Program-made: the position numbers and the translations under genes | Notes under the pieces: model-generated | Databases searched by the model: none | Told to the model about the DNA's origin: nothing | What the model saw: only the letters and a program-made list of their open reading frames with translations | NCBI GenBank assembly: GCA_002360535.1 | Contig: DEQR01000031.1 | Span: 6,901-38,940 of the forward strand | Direction: 5' to 3' | DNA: 32,040 nucleotides | From: Thiobacillus sp. UBA3361 | GTDB taxonomy: Bacteria > Pseudomonadota > Gammaproteobacteria > Burkholderiales > Thiobacillaceae | Shown: in pieces, positions 22,379 to 29,001 of the stretch | Numbering within the stretch: the stretch's first letter is position 1 | Layout: each line of letters begins with the position of its first letter

Positions 22379-22803
22379 CAGACCCGCCCGGTTCTGGCGT
22401 CGAACTCCGCCAGCCGCTCCCTCACCCGGCGGCGCAGGTAATTGTTCAGGCCGACGCAGGGGATGGCCACCAGCAGGCCCATGGCGGTGGCCTTCAGGGC
22501 CAGGGCCAGGCCCGTCATGATGCTCTTGACGTCCACTTCCCCGGTGGCGCCCAGGGTCTGGAAGGTGAGCATGATCCCCAGCACCGTGCCCAGCAGGCCC
22601 ACATAGGGGGCGTTGGCGGCCACCGTGCCGATGAGGGTCAGGCCCCGGGTCAGTTCGGTTTCCAACTCCCCGCGGGAGGTGAAATCGTCCACCCGCACCT
22701 TGCGCAGATAGGCACCCCGTTGCAGGGCGACCGCCACGACCCAGACGGAAAGCCCGCCGAGTATGCCCATGACGCCGTAATCCACCAGAGTCTTCAGTTC
22801 CAT
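22378..22803 (-). CDS. exbB: TonB-system energiser ExbB (short type)
   Basis: ExbB forms the pentameric proton channel with ExbD inside. The 141-residue protein has three membrane segments (around residues 9-28, 60-82 and 97-120) and the MotA/TolQ/ExbB signatures TLIGTVAANAPYVGLLGTVL and ATAMGLLVAIPCVGLNNYL. Its length and lack of a long N-terminal periplasmic extension place it with the short ExbB2-like group. The start MELKTLVDYGV at 22803 has AGG about 9 bases upstream. It is first in the exbB-exbD-tonB operon, divergent from the PEP-CTERM cluster across a 217-base control region. Confidence 0.92.
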   Translation of the reverse strand: MELKTLVDYGVMGILGGLSVWVVAVALQRGAYLRKVRVDDFTSRGELETELTRGLTLIGTVAANAPYVGLLGTVLGIMLTFQTLGATGEVDVKSIMTGLALALKATAMGLLVAIPCVGLNNYLRRRVRERLAEFDARTGRV

Positions 22804-22872
22804 CAGCCTGTGCCGGGATGAGCGCGGCCAAGCGCCGCAGTCCGGAAATGATACAGACGACGGCTTCCGCCC

Positions 22873-22897
22873 CCCCTGCGGCAATATGCCGCAGGGG
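22873..22897. repeat. Perfect 11-bp hairpin in the exbB/PEP-CTERM divergent region
   Basis: CCCCTGCGGCA (22873-22883) and TGCCGCAGGGG (22887-22897) are separated by ATA. The stem has no T-tract on either side, so termination is unlikely; it could be an mRNA leader structure or an operator for the divergent genes. Confidence 0.5.
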
Positions 22898-22930
22898 CTC
22901 CAGGCGCGCCCACTCGGGCGCCCCCGTCCG

Positions 22931-22947
22931 TGCGACATCATGTCGCA
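22931..22947. promoter_or_regulatory. Palindromic operator candidate TGCGACAT-C-ATGTCGCA
   Basis: A perfect 8-bp inverted repeat around a single base lies 74 bases before the first PEP-CTERM start. A TAGACT hexamer at 22971-22976 could be the -10, which would put the palindrome centre near -44, a usual place for an activator. The half-site TGTCGC recurs at 22997-23002. Confidence 0.45.
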
Positions 22948-23020
22948 TACCCGCGCCCCCCGCCGGTGGCTAGACTCGCGGCGCCTGCACTACCCATGTC
23001 GCCATTCCAGGGGAATTCCA

Positions 23021-23785
23021 ATGAAACTGTCCTTGTCGACCGCCGCGGTCCTCGCCACCTTCGCCACCCCCACCGCCCTTGCGGCCGTGACCACCTACGA
23101 TGTCACCCAGACCTTCAACCAGGTCGTGTACAACACGTCCCACCCTGATTGGGATACTTGGTTCTACGGCGCCTTCACCTACGACAGCGACACCCAGACT
23201 GTCTCCAATCTCAGCGGCAAGATCAACCAGGCCATGGACGGCGGTCCCGGTGTCAGTGCCTGGGTCTATCTCAACAACCAGCTGTCCTCGATCGCCGTGG
23301 ATACCGATGGCGACAGCATCAACGATGGCTTGGTCGTCTCGGTGTTCAAGAACAACGACACCAACGTTTTCGATCCAACAAACCCTGCTTACACCCTGCC
23401 CCCTTTCTTCGGCGGCACCTTCGGCAGCAACGGCAAGATGGGCGCCGTATACACGGCGGGTGCGGAAAACGCCTTCGTCTCGATCTTCGTGAACCTGGCC
23501 GACCCGACGGCGGGCTTGTCCCAGTCTCAGCTGAACTACATCGCATATGGTGACTGCACGCCGGCCGCGCTGATGCCGCGCAACGGTTCGGGCAACAAGT
23601 GCATGGCCGGCTGGAACGCCTACGACGCCAACGGCAACCTGATCCCGGGTGGCACCATGCAAGGCACCCTGCCCAACACCCAGACCATCACCGCCGCCGT
23701 GCCCGAGCCCGAGACCTACGCCATGATGCTGGCCGGCCTGGGTCTGGTGGGCCTTGTCGTCGTCCGCCGACGGACCAGTCCCTGA
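23021..23785 (+). CDS. PEP-CTERM protein, paralogue A
   Basis: The 254-residue protein has a signal peptide (MKLSLSTAAVLATFATPTALA) and a C-terminal sorting signal VPEPETYAMMLAGLGLVGLV followed by VVRRRTSP, the exosortase substrate pattern. The mature part (FYGAFTYDSDTQTVSNLSGK, then LNYIAYGDCTPAALM, NKCMAGWNA) resembles the protein encoded at 24518-25231 along its length, including two conserved cysteines near the C-terminus. The fold is probably all-beta, secreted or surface-attached; the family has no function I can name. AGGGGAA about 5 bases before the ATG makes the start secure. It leads a run of three PEP-CTERM genes on the plus strand. Confidence 0.88.
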   Translation: MKLSLSTAAVLATFATPTALAAVTTYDVTQTFNQVVYNTSHPDWDTWFYGAFTYDSDTQTVSNLSGKINQAMDGGPGVSAWVYLNNQLSSIAVDTDGDSINDGLVVSVFKNNDTNVFDPTNPAYTLPPFFGGTFGSNGKMGAVYTAGAENAFVSIFVNLADPTAGLSQSQLNYIAYGDCTPAALMPRNGSGNKCMAGWNAYDANGNLIPGGTMQGTLPNTQTITAAVPEPETYAMMLAGLGLVGLVVVRRRTSP

Positions 23786-23842
23786 CCACCCTACCGAAGA
23801 CAAAGGCACAGCCCCGCCCGCCCGGTGGCTGCATGCTGACTG

Positions 23843-24502
23843 ATGAAATACATATGTTTCTTTGCCATGTCGCGACACATGAAAGCAATCACTCCCTGTC
23901 TGTTTGCTGCAGGCATGGGCATCGCCGCCGGCTCCGTCCAGGCCGAGATCTACTCCGCCGAAGCGATCGCCGATCTGCGCTTCCTGATCGAGGAAGAAAA
24001 ACTGGCCCGGGACGTGTATCTGTCGTTCGGCACCCTCTACCCCACAATCATGCCGTTCCAGCATATCCCGAACTCCGAGAACACCCACTACAATACCCTG
24101 GTCACCCAAGCCGGTCTGGCCGGCGTGGATGTCTCCGACCTGACTTCCCTACCGTCGAACACCTTCCAGAATCTCGCCTTGCAGTCCTTGTTCACGAGCC
24201 TGGTGGCGCAGGGCAGCACCTCCGCCTACGCGGCGCTCACCGTCGGCAAGAACATCGAACTCCAGGACATCGACGACCTGACCGTGGCGATGTCCCGTGT
24301 TCCCAGCACATCGTCGCTCTATAACGCCTACAACAACTTGCGGAACGGTTCCTACAACCATCTGAACGCCTTCAACAACTGGCTGGCCATGACACCTACC
24401 CCCCCCGTCCCCGAGCCCGAAACCTACGCGATGTTCCTGGCCGGTCTGGGTCTGGTAGCTCTGGCCGCGCGCCGGCACAAACCCTTCCTTACCATTCGTT
24501 GA
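23843..24502 (+). CDS. Ferritin-like DUF2202 protein with PEP-CTERM anchor
   Basis: The protein joins a signal peptide, a DUF2202 ferritin-like four-helix domain and a PEP-CTERM signal (VPEPETYAMFLAGLGLVALA, then ARRHK). Possible diiron ligands are visible: Glu50-52 in FLIEEEKLARDVYL, Glu79 and His82 in NSENTHYNTL, Glu139 in GKNIELQDIDDL, and His173 in GSYNHLNAF. Family members are found in bacteria and archaea without an established activity; metal storage, oxidase or peroxidase chemistry are possible. The start is uncertain. The longest frame begins at 23843; ATGs at 23867 and 23879 give more standard signal peptides (MKAITPCLFAAGMGIAAGSV), and none has a Shine-Dalgarno. A TGTCGCGACA palindrome overlaps these starts. 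Two related PEP-CTERM genes flank it. Confidence 0.85.
   Translation: MKYICFFAMSRHMKAITPCLFAAGMGIAAGSVQAEIYSAEAIADLRFLIEEEKLARDVYLSFGTLYPTIMPFQHIPNSENTHYNTLVTQAGLAGVDVSDLTSLPSNTFQNLALQSLFTSLVAQGSTSAYAALTVGKNIELQDIDDLTVAMSRVPSTSSLYNAYNNLRNGSYNHLNAFNNWLAMTPTPPVPEPETYAMFLAGLGLVALAARRHKPFLTIR
23868..23877. promoter_or_regulatory. Palindrome TGTCGCGACA at the DUF2202 start
   Basis: This perfect 10-base palindrome uses the same half-site, TGTCGC, as the larger palindrome at 22931-22947. It lies just before the ATG at 23879, the shortest start option, so it could be an operator or a leader structure. Confidence 0.3.
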
Positions 24503-24517
24503 TTCAAGGAGGTCATC

Positions 24518-25231
24518 ATGAACAAGCATCTGCTCCTCGCCGCCCTCCTTTCCGCCCTGACGGCCTCCGGCGCCCATGCCGCCAGCTACGACGTGATGAC
24601 CACCTGGTACGAGCCGGAAACCATCCCCAACGACTCCATCTTCATCGGCACGTTCGACTACGACAGCGCCACGAAGACCGTCACCAACCTCCAGGGTATC
24701 CTCAGCGAGTCCATGACCGGCAACAACGTGGGCTATCCCAACGACAGCATGACTTGGCTGAACCTGTCCAACCAGCTGGTCTCCTGGTACGACGGGGCAC
24801 TGGGTGGCACCTTTGCCGCCACGTTTCTGAAGAACACCACCAGCACCTTTACGACACTTTTCGGTGGCGATGGCTGGTCGCCCCAGGCCGGGGTTGCGGC
24901 CGGCGGGGTGTATGCCGGCTTCCCGAATGCAGCGAACAACCTTGGCAACGCCTATGCCCTGATCTTCGTGCCGGAAAACCCGCTGACGCCCCTTAACCAG
25001 GCGCAGATCGAAAAACTCGCCTACGCCGACTGCGCCCCGGGTGGCATGATGGGCGCGACTTGCATGACCGGCACAAGCGTTGCCGGCTATGGTGCCGTCG
25101 GCACCATGAGCGGTTATCCCATTTCCCAGGTCATCACCGCCGCAGTCCCTGAACCTGAAACTTATGCCATGATGTTGGCCGGTCTGGGGCTGACCGGCCT
25201 CGCCATCCGACGTCGTCGGTGCGTTGCCTGA
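24518..25231 (+). CDS. PEP-CTERM protein, paralogue B
   Basis: The 237-residue protein has a signal peptide (MNKHLLLAALLSALTASGAHA) and ends VPEPETYAMMLAGLGLTGLA followed by IRRRRCVA. Shared features with the protein at 23021-23785 include FIGTFDYDSATKTVTNLQG versus FYGAFTYDSDTQTVSNLSG, the LNQAQIEKLAYADCAPGGMM stretch, and the same cysteine pair, so the two are paralogues that bracket the ferritin-like gene. AAGGAGG lies at ideal distance from the ATG, the strongest ribosome binding site of the cluster. It starts 15 bases after the DUF2202 stop and is followed by a strong terminator, so the three genes probably form one transcript. Function unknown; extracellular location inferred from the sorting signals. 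Confidence 0.88.
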   Translation: MNKHLLLAALLSALTASGAHAASYDVMTTWYEPETIPNDSIFIGTFDYDSATKTVTNLQGILSESMTGNNVGYPNDSMTWLNLSNQLVSWYDGALGGTFAATFLKNTTSTFTTLFGGDGWSPQAGVAAGGVYAGFPNAANNLGNAYALIFVPENPLTPLNQAQIEKLAYADCAPGGMMGATCMTGTSVAGYGAVGTMSGYPISQVITAAVPEPETYAMMLAGLGLTGLAIRRRRCVA

Positions 25232-25253
25232 ACCGAAACATCACGCTTCCCAA

Positions 25254-25286
25254 GACACGGGCTCCGGTGGAGCCCGTGTCGTTTTT
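25254..25286 (+). terminator. Rho-independent terminator after the PEP-CTERM run
   Basis: GACACGGGCTCC (25254-25265) and GGAGCCCGTGTC (25269-25280) form a perfect 12-bp stem with a GGT loop, followed by GTTTTT. It separates the PEP-CTERM genes from the receptor gene. Confidence 0.9.
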
Positions 25287-25363
25287 CCAAACTTCATCCT
25301 GTCGACGTCGAGGCGGGGCGACACCGTGCCACCCCGGATATCGACCATGACCCGCACTCCGAA

Positions 25364-27688
25364 ATGACTTTTCCAGCGTTTTCCCCCTCCTCCTCTCGCG
25401 CCCATAGGCTCGGGCGGTCCGCTGTCGCGGCTGTGTGCTGGGTGGCCGGCGCTGCGTGGGCCGCCGACACCGCGGACAGCCTGCCCGTTCACACGACCCT
25501 GGACACCATCCTGGTGACCGACACCCGACTTGATGAAGAGGCCGCCCCCGGTGCCCTACGTCTGGATGCGGCCACGCTGGCCGGCAGGCCGGCCCGCAGC
25601 AGCGATTCGGCCCGGTTGCTGGAAAACCTGCCCGGCGTGAGCCTCTACGGCGCGGGGGGCATTTCCAGCCTGCCGGTGATCCATGGCCTGGCGGACGACC
25701 GCCTGCGCACCCAGGTGGACGGCATGGACCTGATGACAGCCTGCCCCAACCACATGAACCCGGCCCTGTCCTACATCGACCCGTCCAAGGTGGACCGGGT
25801 GGAGGTCTATGCCGGTATCACTCCGGTGAGCGTAGGGGGCGACAGCATCGGCGGGGCTATCCAGGTGGCCTCCGCCCCACCCCGGTTTGCCAACGGGGAC
25901 GAGGGACTTCTGAAACAGGGCGAAGTGGGTGCCTTCTACCGCAGCAACGGCATGGCCAAGGGCTACAACGCCGGCCTGGAGTTCGCGGGCCCCAGGCTCG
26001 GCATGACCTATGCTCAGTCCTGGTCAGAATCCGGCAATTACCGGGCCGGTGGGGATTTCAAGCTGCCGGGGTTCTGGAAGATGCTGGGCGAGAACGACAT
26101 CGACGAAGACGAAGTCGCGGTCAGCGAATATGGCGGTGCCCTGAACCGGGAACTGGGACTGGCCTTCAAACTCTCCCGGGACCATGTCCTCCGGTTCAAC
26201 ATCGGTGAGCAGCGCCTGGACTACGAGGGCTTTCCCAATCAGCGCATGGACATGGTGTCCAGCTTCCCGGACCCCGCCACCAACCTGTATGAGCTGGATC
26301 GGGGAGAACCGTCCAATGTGAACCGGGTGGTGAACCTCCACTACACAGGCAAGTTTTCCTGGGGGAATCTGGAAAGCCGCCTGTTCCGCCAGCACCTGCG
26401 CCATCACATGGACATGCTCCAGGACCGGTTCTTGGGCATGTACATGCCCATGGACACCGAAGCCTCCACCCTTGGTGGCATGGTCAAGGCCGACTACTTC
26501 CTGTCCGACCGGGATACGCTGCGTGCGGGGACCGATTTCCAGCGCTATCGGCTGGACGACTGGTGGCCCCCCATCGGCCTGGCCGGCTCGATGTGCTGCA
26601 ATGTGTTCTGGAATATCCGGGACGGCGAGCGCGACCGGGTGGGCGTCTTCGGGGAGTGGGAGGCCCAGTGGACCCCCGAGTGGCTGAGCCTACTGGGTCT
26701 GCGCGGGGACATCGTCAAATCCGACGCCGGCGCCGTGCAGGGCTACAACGCCACCGCCACCTACTCTGGCGCCGCCAACGCCTTCAATGCCCTCGACCAC
26801 AACCGCGAGGACCACCACCTGGATTTCACCGCCCTGGTCCGCTACACCCCGGACAATCATCGTGCCTTCGAAACCGGTTTTGCCCGCAAGACCCGATCCC
26901 CGAATCTCTACGAACGTTACCCCTGGTCCACCAACTCCATGGCCTGGGTGATGAACAACTTCGTGGGGGACGGCAACGGCTACCTGGGCAACCTGGACCT
27001 GAAGCCGGAAACCGCCTATACCCTGAGCCTGGGCGCCGACTGGCACGCCCCGGACAAAAAACGCTGGAACCTGAAGCTGACCGGCCACGCCACCTACGTG
27101 AAGGACTTCATCAACGCCGAACGCTGCGACGCCAGCGTCAGCCCTCTGTGCAACACCACCAACAGCACCGCCACCAACCGCTTCGTGCTGCTGCAATACG
27201 TGAACCACGACGCCCGCCTGGCGGGCATCGACCTGTCCGGCGATGGGATGTTGGGCAAAATCGACGGCGTGGGCACCTTCACCCTGGCGGGCATGGTGAG
27301 CTACCTGCGGGGCAAGGATTCGGACACAGGCGACCACCTGTATCACATCATGCCCCTGAACGGAAAATTCAGCGTCATCCACCAGCAGAGCGGCTGGATC
27401 TCCACCGCCGAATGGGTCGTGGCTGCCGGTAAGAAGGACATTTCCCAGGTCCGCAACGAGATCAGGACCAAAGGCTACGGGCTGTTCAACCTGCGCGGCA
27501 GCTACGAGTGGAAGCAAGTGCGACTCGATCTGGCCATCGAAAACGTCTTCGACCGCTACTATGTGCTTCCTCTGGGAGGGGTGTACATCGGTCAGGGCAA
27601 CGCCATGTCCGTCAACGCCATCCCCTGGGGCATGGGTCTGCCGGGCATGGGCCGTTCCGTCAATGTGGCCCTGAATATCCGTTTCTGA
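25364..27688 (+). CDS. TonB-dependent outer-membrane receptor, OprC/NosA-like copper type
   Basis: The 774-residue protein has a signal peptide ending near AAWA (residue 33), a TonB-box-like LDTILVTDTR (about 46-55), a plug domain (SARLLENLPGVSLYG, PVIHGLADDRLRTQVDGMDL, DRVEVYAGITPVSVGGDSIG) and a 22-strand barrel ending in VNVALNIRF with terminal Phe. Copper receptors of the OprC/NosA group bind copper through a Cys-x3-Met in the plug and a His-x-Met in the barrel. Here C127-P-N-H-M131 and H347-H-M349 fit this pattern, with further methionines after it (LGMYMPMDTE). The ligand is inferred. The ATG at 25364 has no strong ribosome binding site and overlaps the stop of a six-codon frame. The tonB-exbB-exbD operon lies 2.5 kb away. 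Confidence 0.85.
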   Translation: MTFPAFSPSSSRAHRLGRSAVAAVCWVAGAAWAADTADSLPVHTTLDTILVTDTRLDEEAAPGALRLDAATLAGRPARSSDSARLLENLPGVSLYGAGGISSLPVIHGLADDRLRTQVDGMDLMTACPNHMNPALSYIDPSKVDRVEVYAGITPVSVGGDSIGGAIQVASAPPRFANGDEGLLKQGEVGAFYRSNGMAKGYNAGLEFAGPRLGMTYAQSWSESGNYRAGGDFKLPGFWKMLGENDIDEDEVAVSEYGGALNRELGLAFKLSRDHVLRFNIGEQRLDYEGFPNQRMDMVSSFPDPATNLYELDRGEPSNVNRVVNLHYTGKFSWGNLESRLFRQHLRHHMDMLQDRFLGMYMPMDTEASTLGGMVKADYFLSDRDTLRAGTDFQRYRLDDWWPPIGLAGSMCCNVFWNIRDGERDRVGVFGEWEAQWTPEWLSLLGLRGDIVKSDAGAVQGYNATATYSGAANAFNALDHNREDHHLDFTALVRYTPDNHRAFETGFARKTRSPNLYERYPWSTNSMAWVMNNFVGDGNGYLGNLDLKPETAYTLSLGADWHAPDKKRWNLKLTGHATYVKDFINAERCDASVSPLCNTTNSTATNRFVLLQYVNHDARLAGIDLSGDGMLGKIDGVGTFTLAGMVSYLRGKDSDTGDHLYHIMPLNGKFSVIHQQSGWISTAEWVVAAGKKDISQVRNEIRTKGYGLFNLRGSYEWKQVRLDLAIENVFDRYYVLPLGGVYIGQGNAMSVNAIPWGMGLPGMGRSVNVALNIRF

Positions 27689-27808
27689 ACCAGGCCGGCC
27701 ATGGATGCAAACGCCATACCCTCGCACCGTTCACCAAATTCGAAAGGTATTTCCGTTGCAGGCACCCTCGACACAATCACTGTTTACATCAAGCCATTGA
27801 TTTCACAG

Positions 27809-27825
27809 TTGAATGAATCATTCAA
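27809..27825. promoter_or_regulatory. Palindrome TTGAATGA-A-TCATTCAA
   Basis: An 8-bp perfect inverted repeat around one base, in AT-rich sequence 120 bases after the receptor stop. It resembles a dimeric regulator site but matches no consensus I can name with confidence. Confidence 0.3.
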
Positions 27826-27906
27826 GAGACCATTCTGAGTGAAGTCGCGGAGATGGACTCCGGCCGGCTTTCAAATTGGTAAAGGTCGGGACCTCGTGGG
27901 GCCATG

Positions 27907-27930
27907 AAAAAATGCCCCCAATCGGGGGCA
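27907..27930 (-). terminator. Minus-strand Rho-independent terminator without an obvious gene
   Basis: On the minus strand, TGCCCCC-GATT-GGGGGCA is followed by six T (plus-strand A-run 27907-27912). No minus-strand gene lies upstream, only hemF on the opposite strand, so it may end a short unannotated RNA or a transcript antisense to the hemF leader. Confidence 0.6.
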
Positions 27931-28095
27931 ACAATATGGAAGCCGGGTAATGTTATCCACCGAAGTTGTTATTCGGAATGTGGCATATTGTCGCAGCCGA
28001 CGGCGGTCTGGACTCGGGTGCCCTTGTAATGAGGGACCGCGCATTGCCCTGCCACTGGGATAAAATGCCGCGCAATCAGGCATTGCAGGCAAAAA

Positions 28096-29001
28096 ATGGA
28101 TACCGCCAGGGTCAAAGAATTCCTCCTCGAATTGCAGGAACTCATCGTTGCGCGCCTCGAACAGGTGGACGGCAAACCCTTCCGCCAGGACAGCTGGCAA
28201 CGCCCCGCCGGAGGCGGCGGCATTTCCCGGCTGATCGAGGAGGGCAATGTGCTGGAGCGCGGCGGGGTGAACTTCTCCCACGTCACAGGCGACCGTCTGC
28301 CCCCCTCGGCCTCGGCACACCGGCCCGAGCTGGCCGGCCGGCGCTGGGAGGCGATGGGTGTCTCGCTGGTCATGCACCCGCGCAACCCCTATGCCCCCAC
28401 CAGCCACATGAACGTGCGATTCTTCGTGGCCGAGAAGGAGGGCGCCGAGCCGGTGTGGTGGTTCGGTGGCGGCATGGACCTGACGCCCTACTACGGCTTC
28501 GTGGAGGACGCGGCCCACTTCCACGCCATGTGCCGGCGCGCCCTAACACCCTTCAGCGACGATTACTACCCGCGCTTCAAGAAGTGGTGCGACGAGTACT
28601 TCTTCCTCAAGCACCGGGACGAGCCGCGCGGCGTGGGCGGCATCTTTTACGACGACTTCAGCGAGGGGGGCTTCGAGCACGCCTTCAACCTGACCGAGAG
28701 CGTCGGCGACCACTTCCTGTCCGCCTACGTGCCCATCCTGGAGCGGCGCGCCGATCTGCCCTACGGCGAGCGGGAACGGGATTTCCAGGCCTATCGCCGC
28801 GGCCGCTACGTGGAGTTCAACCTGGTGTGGGACCGGGGCACCCTGTTCGGGCTGCAGTCCGGCGGGCGCACCGAATCCATCCTCATGTCCCTGCCGCCCA
28901 TCGTCAAATGGCGCTACGACTGGCACCCCGAACCCGGCACGCCGGAGGCGCACCTGTACACGGATTTCCTCAGAGCACGCGACTGGCTTGCCGCTGAATG
29001 A
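28096..29001 (+). CDS. hemF: Oxygen-dependent coproporphyrinogen III oxidase HemF
   Basis: HemF converts coproporphyrinogen III to protoporphyrinogen IX with molecular oxygen, without metal or cofactor. The 301-residue protein matches the family along its length: GGGGISRLIEEGNVLERGGV, NFSHVTG, HMNVRFFVAEKEG, WWFGGGMDLTPYYGFVEDA, RGVGGIFYDDF and RGRYVEFNLVWDRGTLFGLQ, then SGGRTESILMSLPP and WHPEPGTPEA. AGG lies 8 bases before the ATG. The gene complements HemN at 7294-8664, suggesting life across changing oxygen. Its stop overlaps the next ATG (ATGA), coupling it to the large penicillin-binding protein gene. Confidence 0.97.
   Translation: MDTARVKEFLLELQELIVARLEQVDGKPFRQDSWQRPAGGGGISRLIEEGNVLERGGVNFSHVTGDRLPPSASAHRPELAGRRWEAMGVSLVMHPRNPYAPTSHMNVRFFVAEKEGAEPVWWFGGGMDLTPYYGFVEDAAHFHAMCRRALTPFSDDYYPRFKKWCDEYFFLKHRDEPRGVGGIFYDDFSEGGFEHAFNLTESVGDHFLSAYVPILERRADLPYGERERDFQAYRRGRYVEFNLVWDRGTLFGLQSGGRTESILMSLPPIVKWRYDWHPEPGTPEAHLYTDFLRARDWLAAE

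Larger units (their letters stand above)
27689..28095. other. AT-richer gap between the receptor gene and hemF
   Basis: No coding sequence is evident. It holds two neighbouring palindromes (27788-27801, ATCAA-GCCA-TTGAT, and 27809-27825), a minus-strand terminator, and near hemF a TAAAAT hexamer (28061-28066) that could be its -10, without a good -35. Confidence 0.45.
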
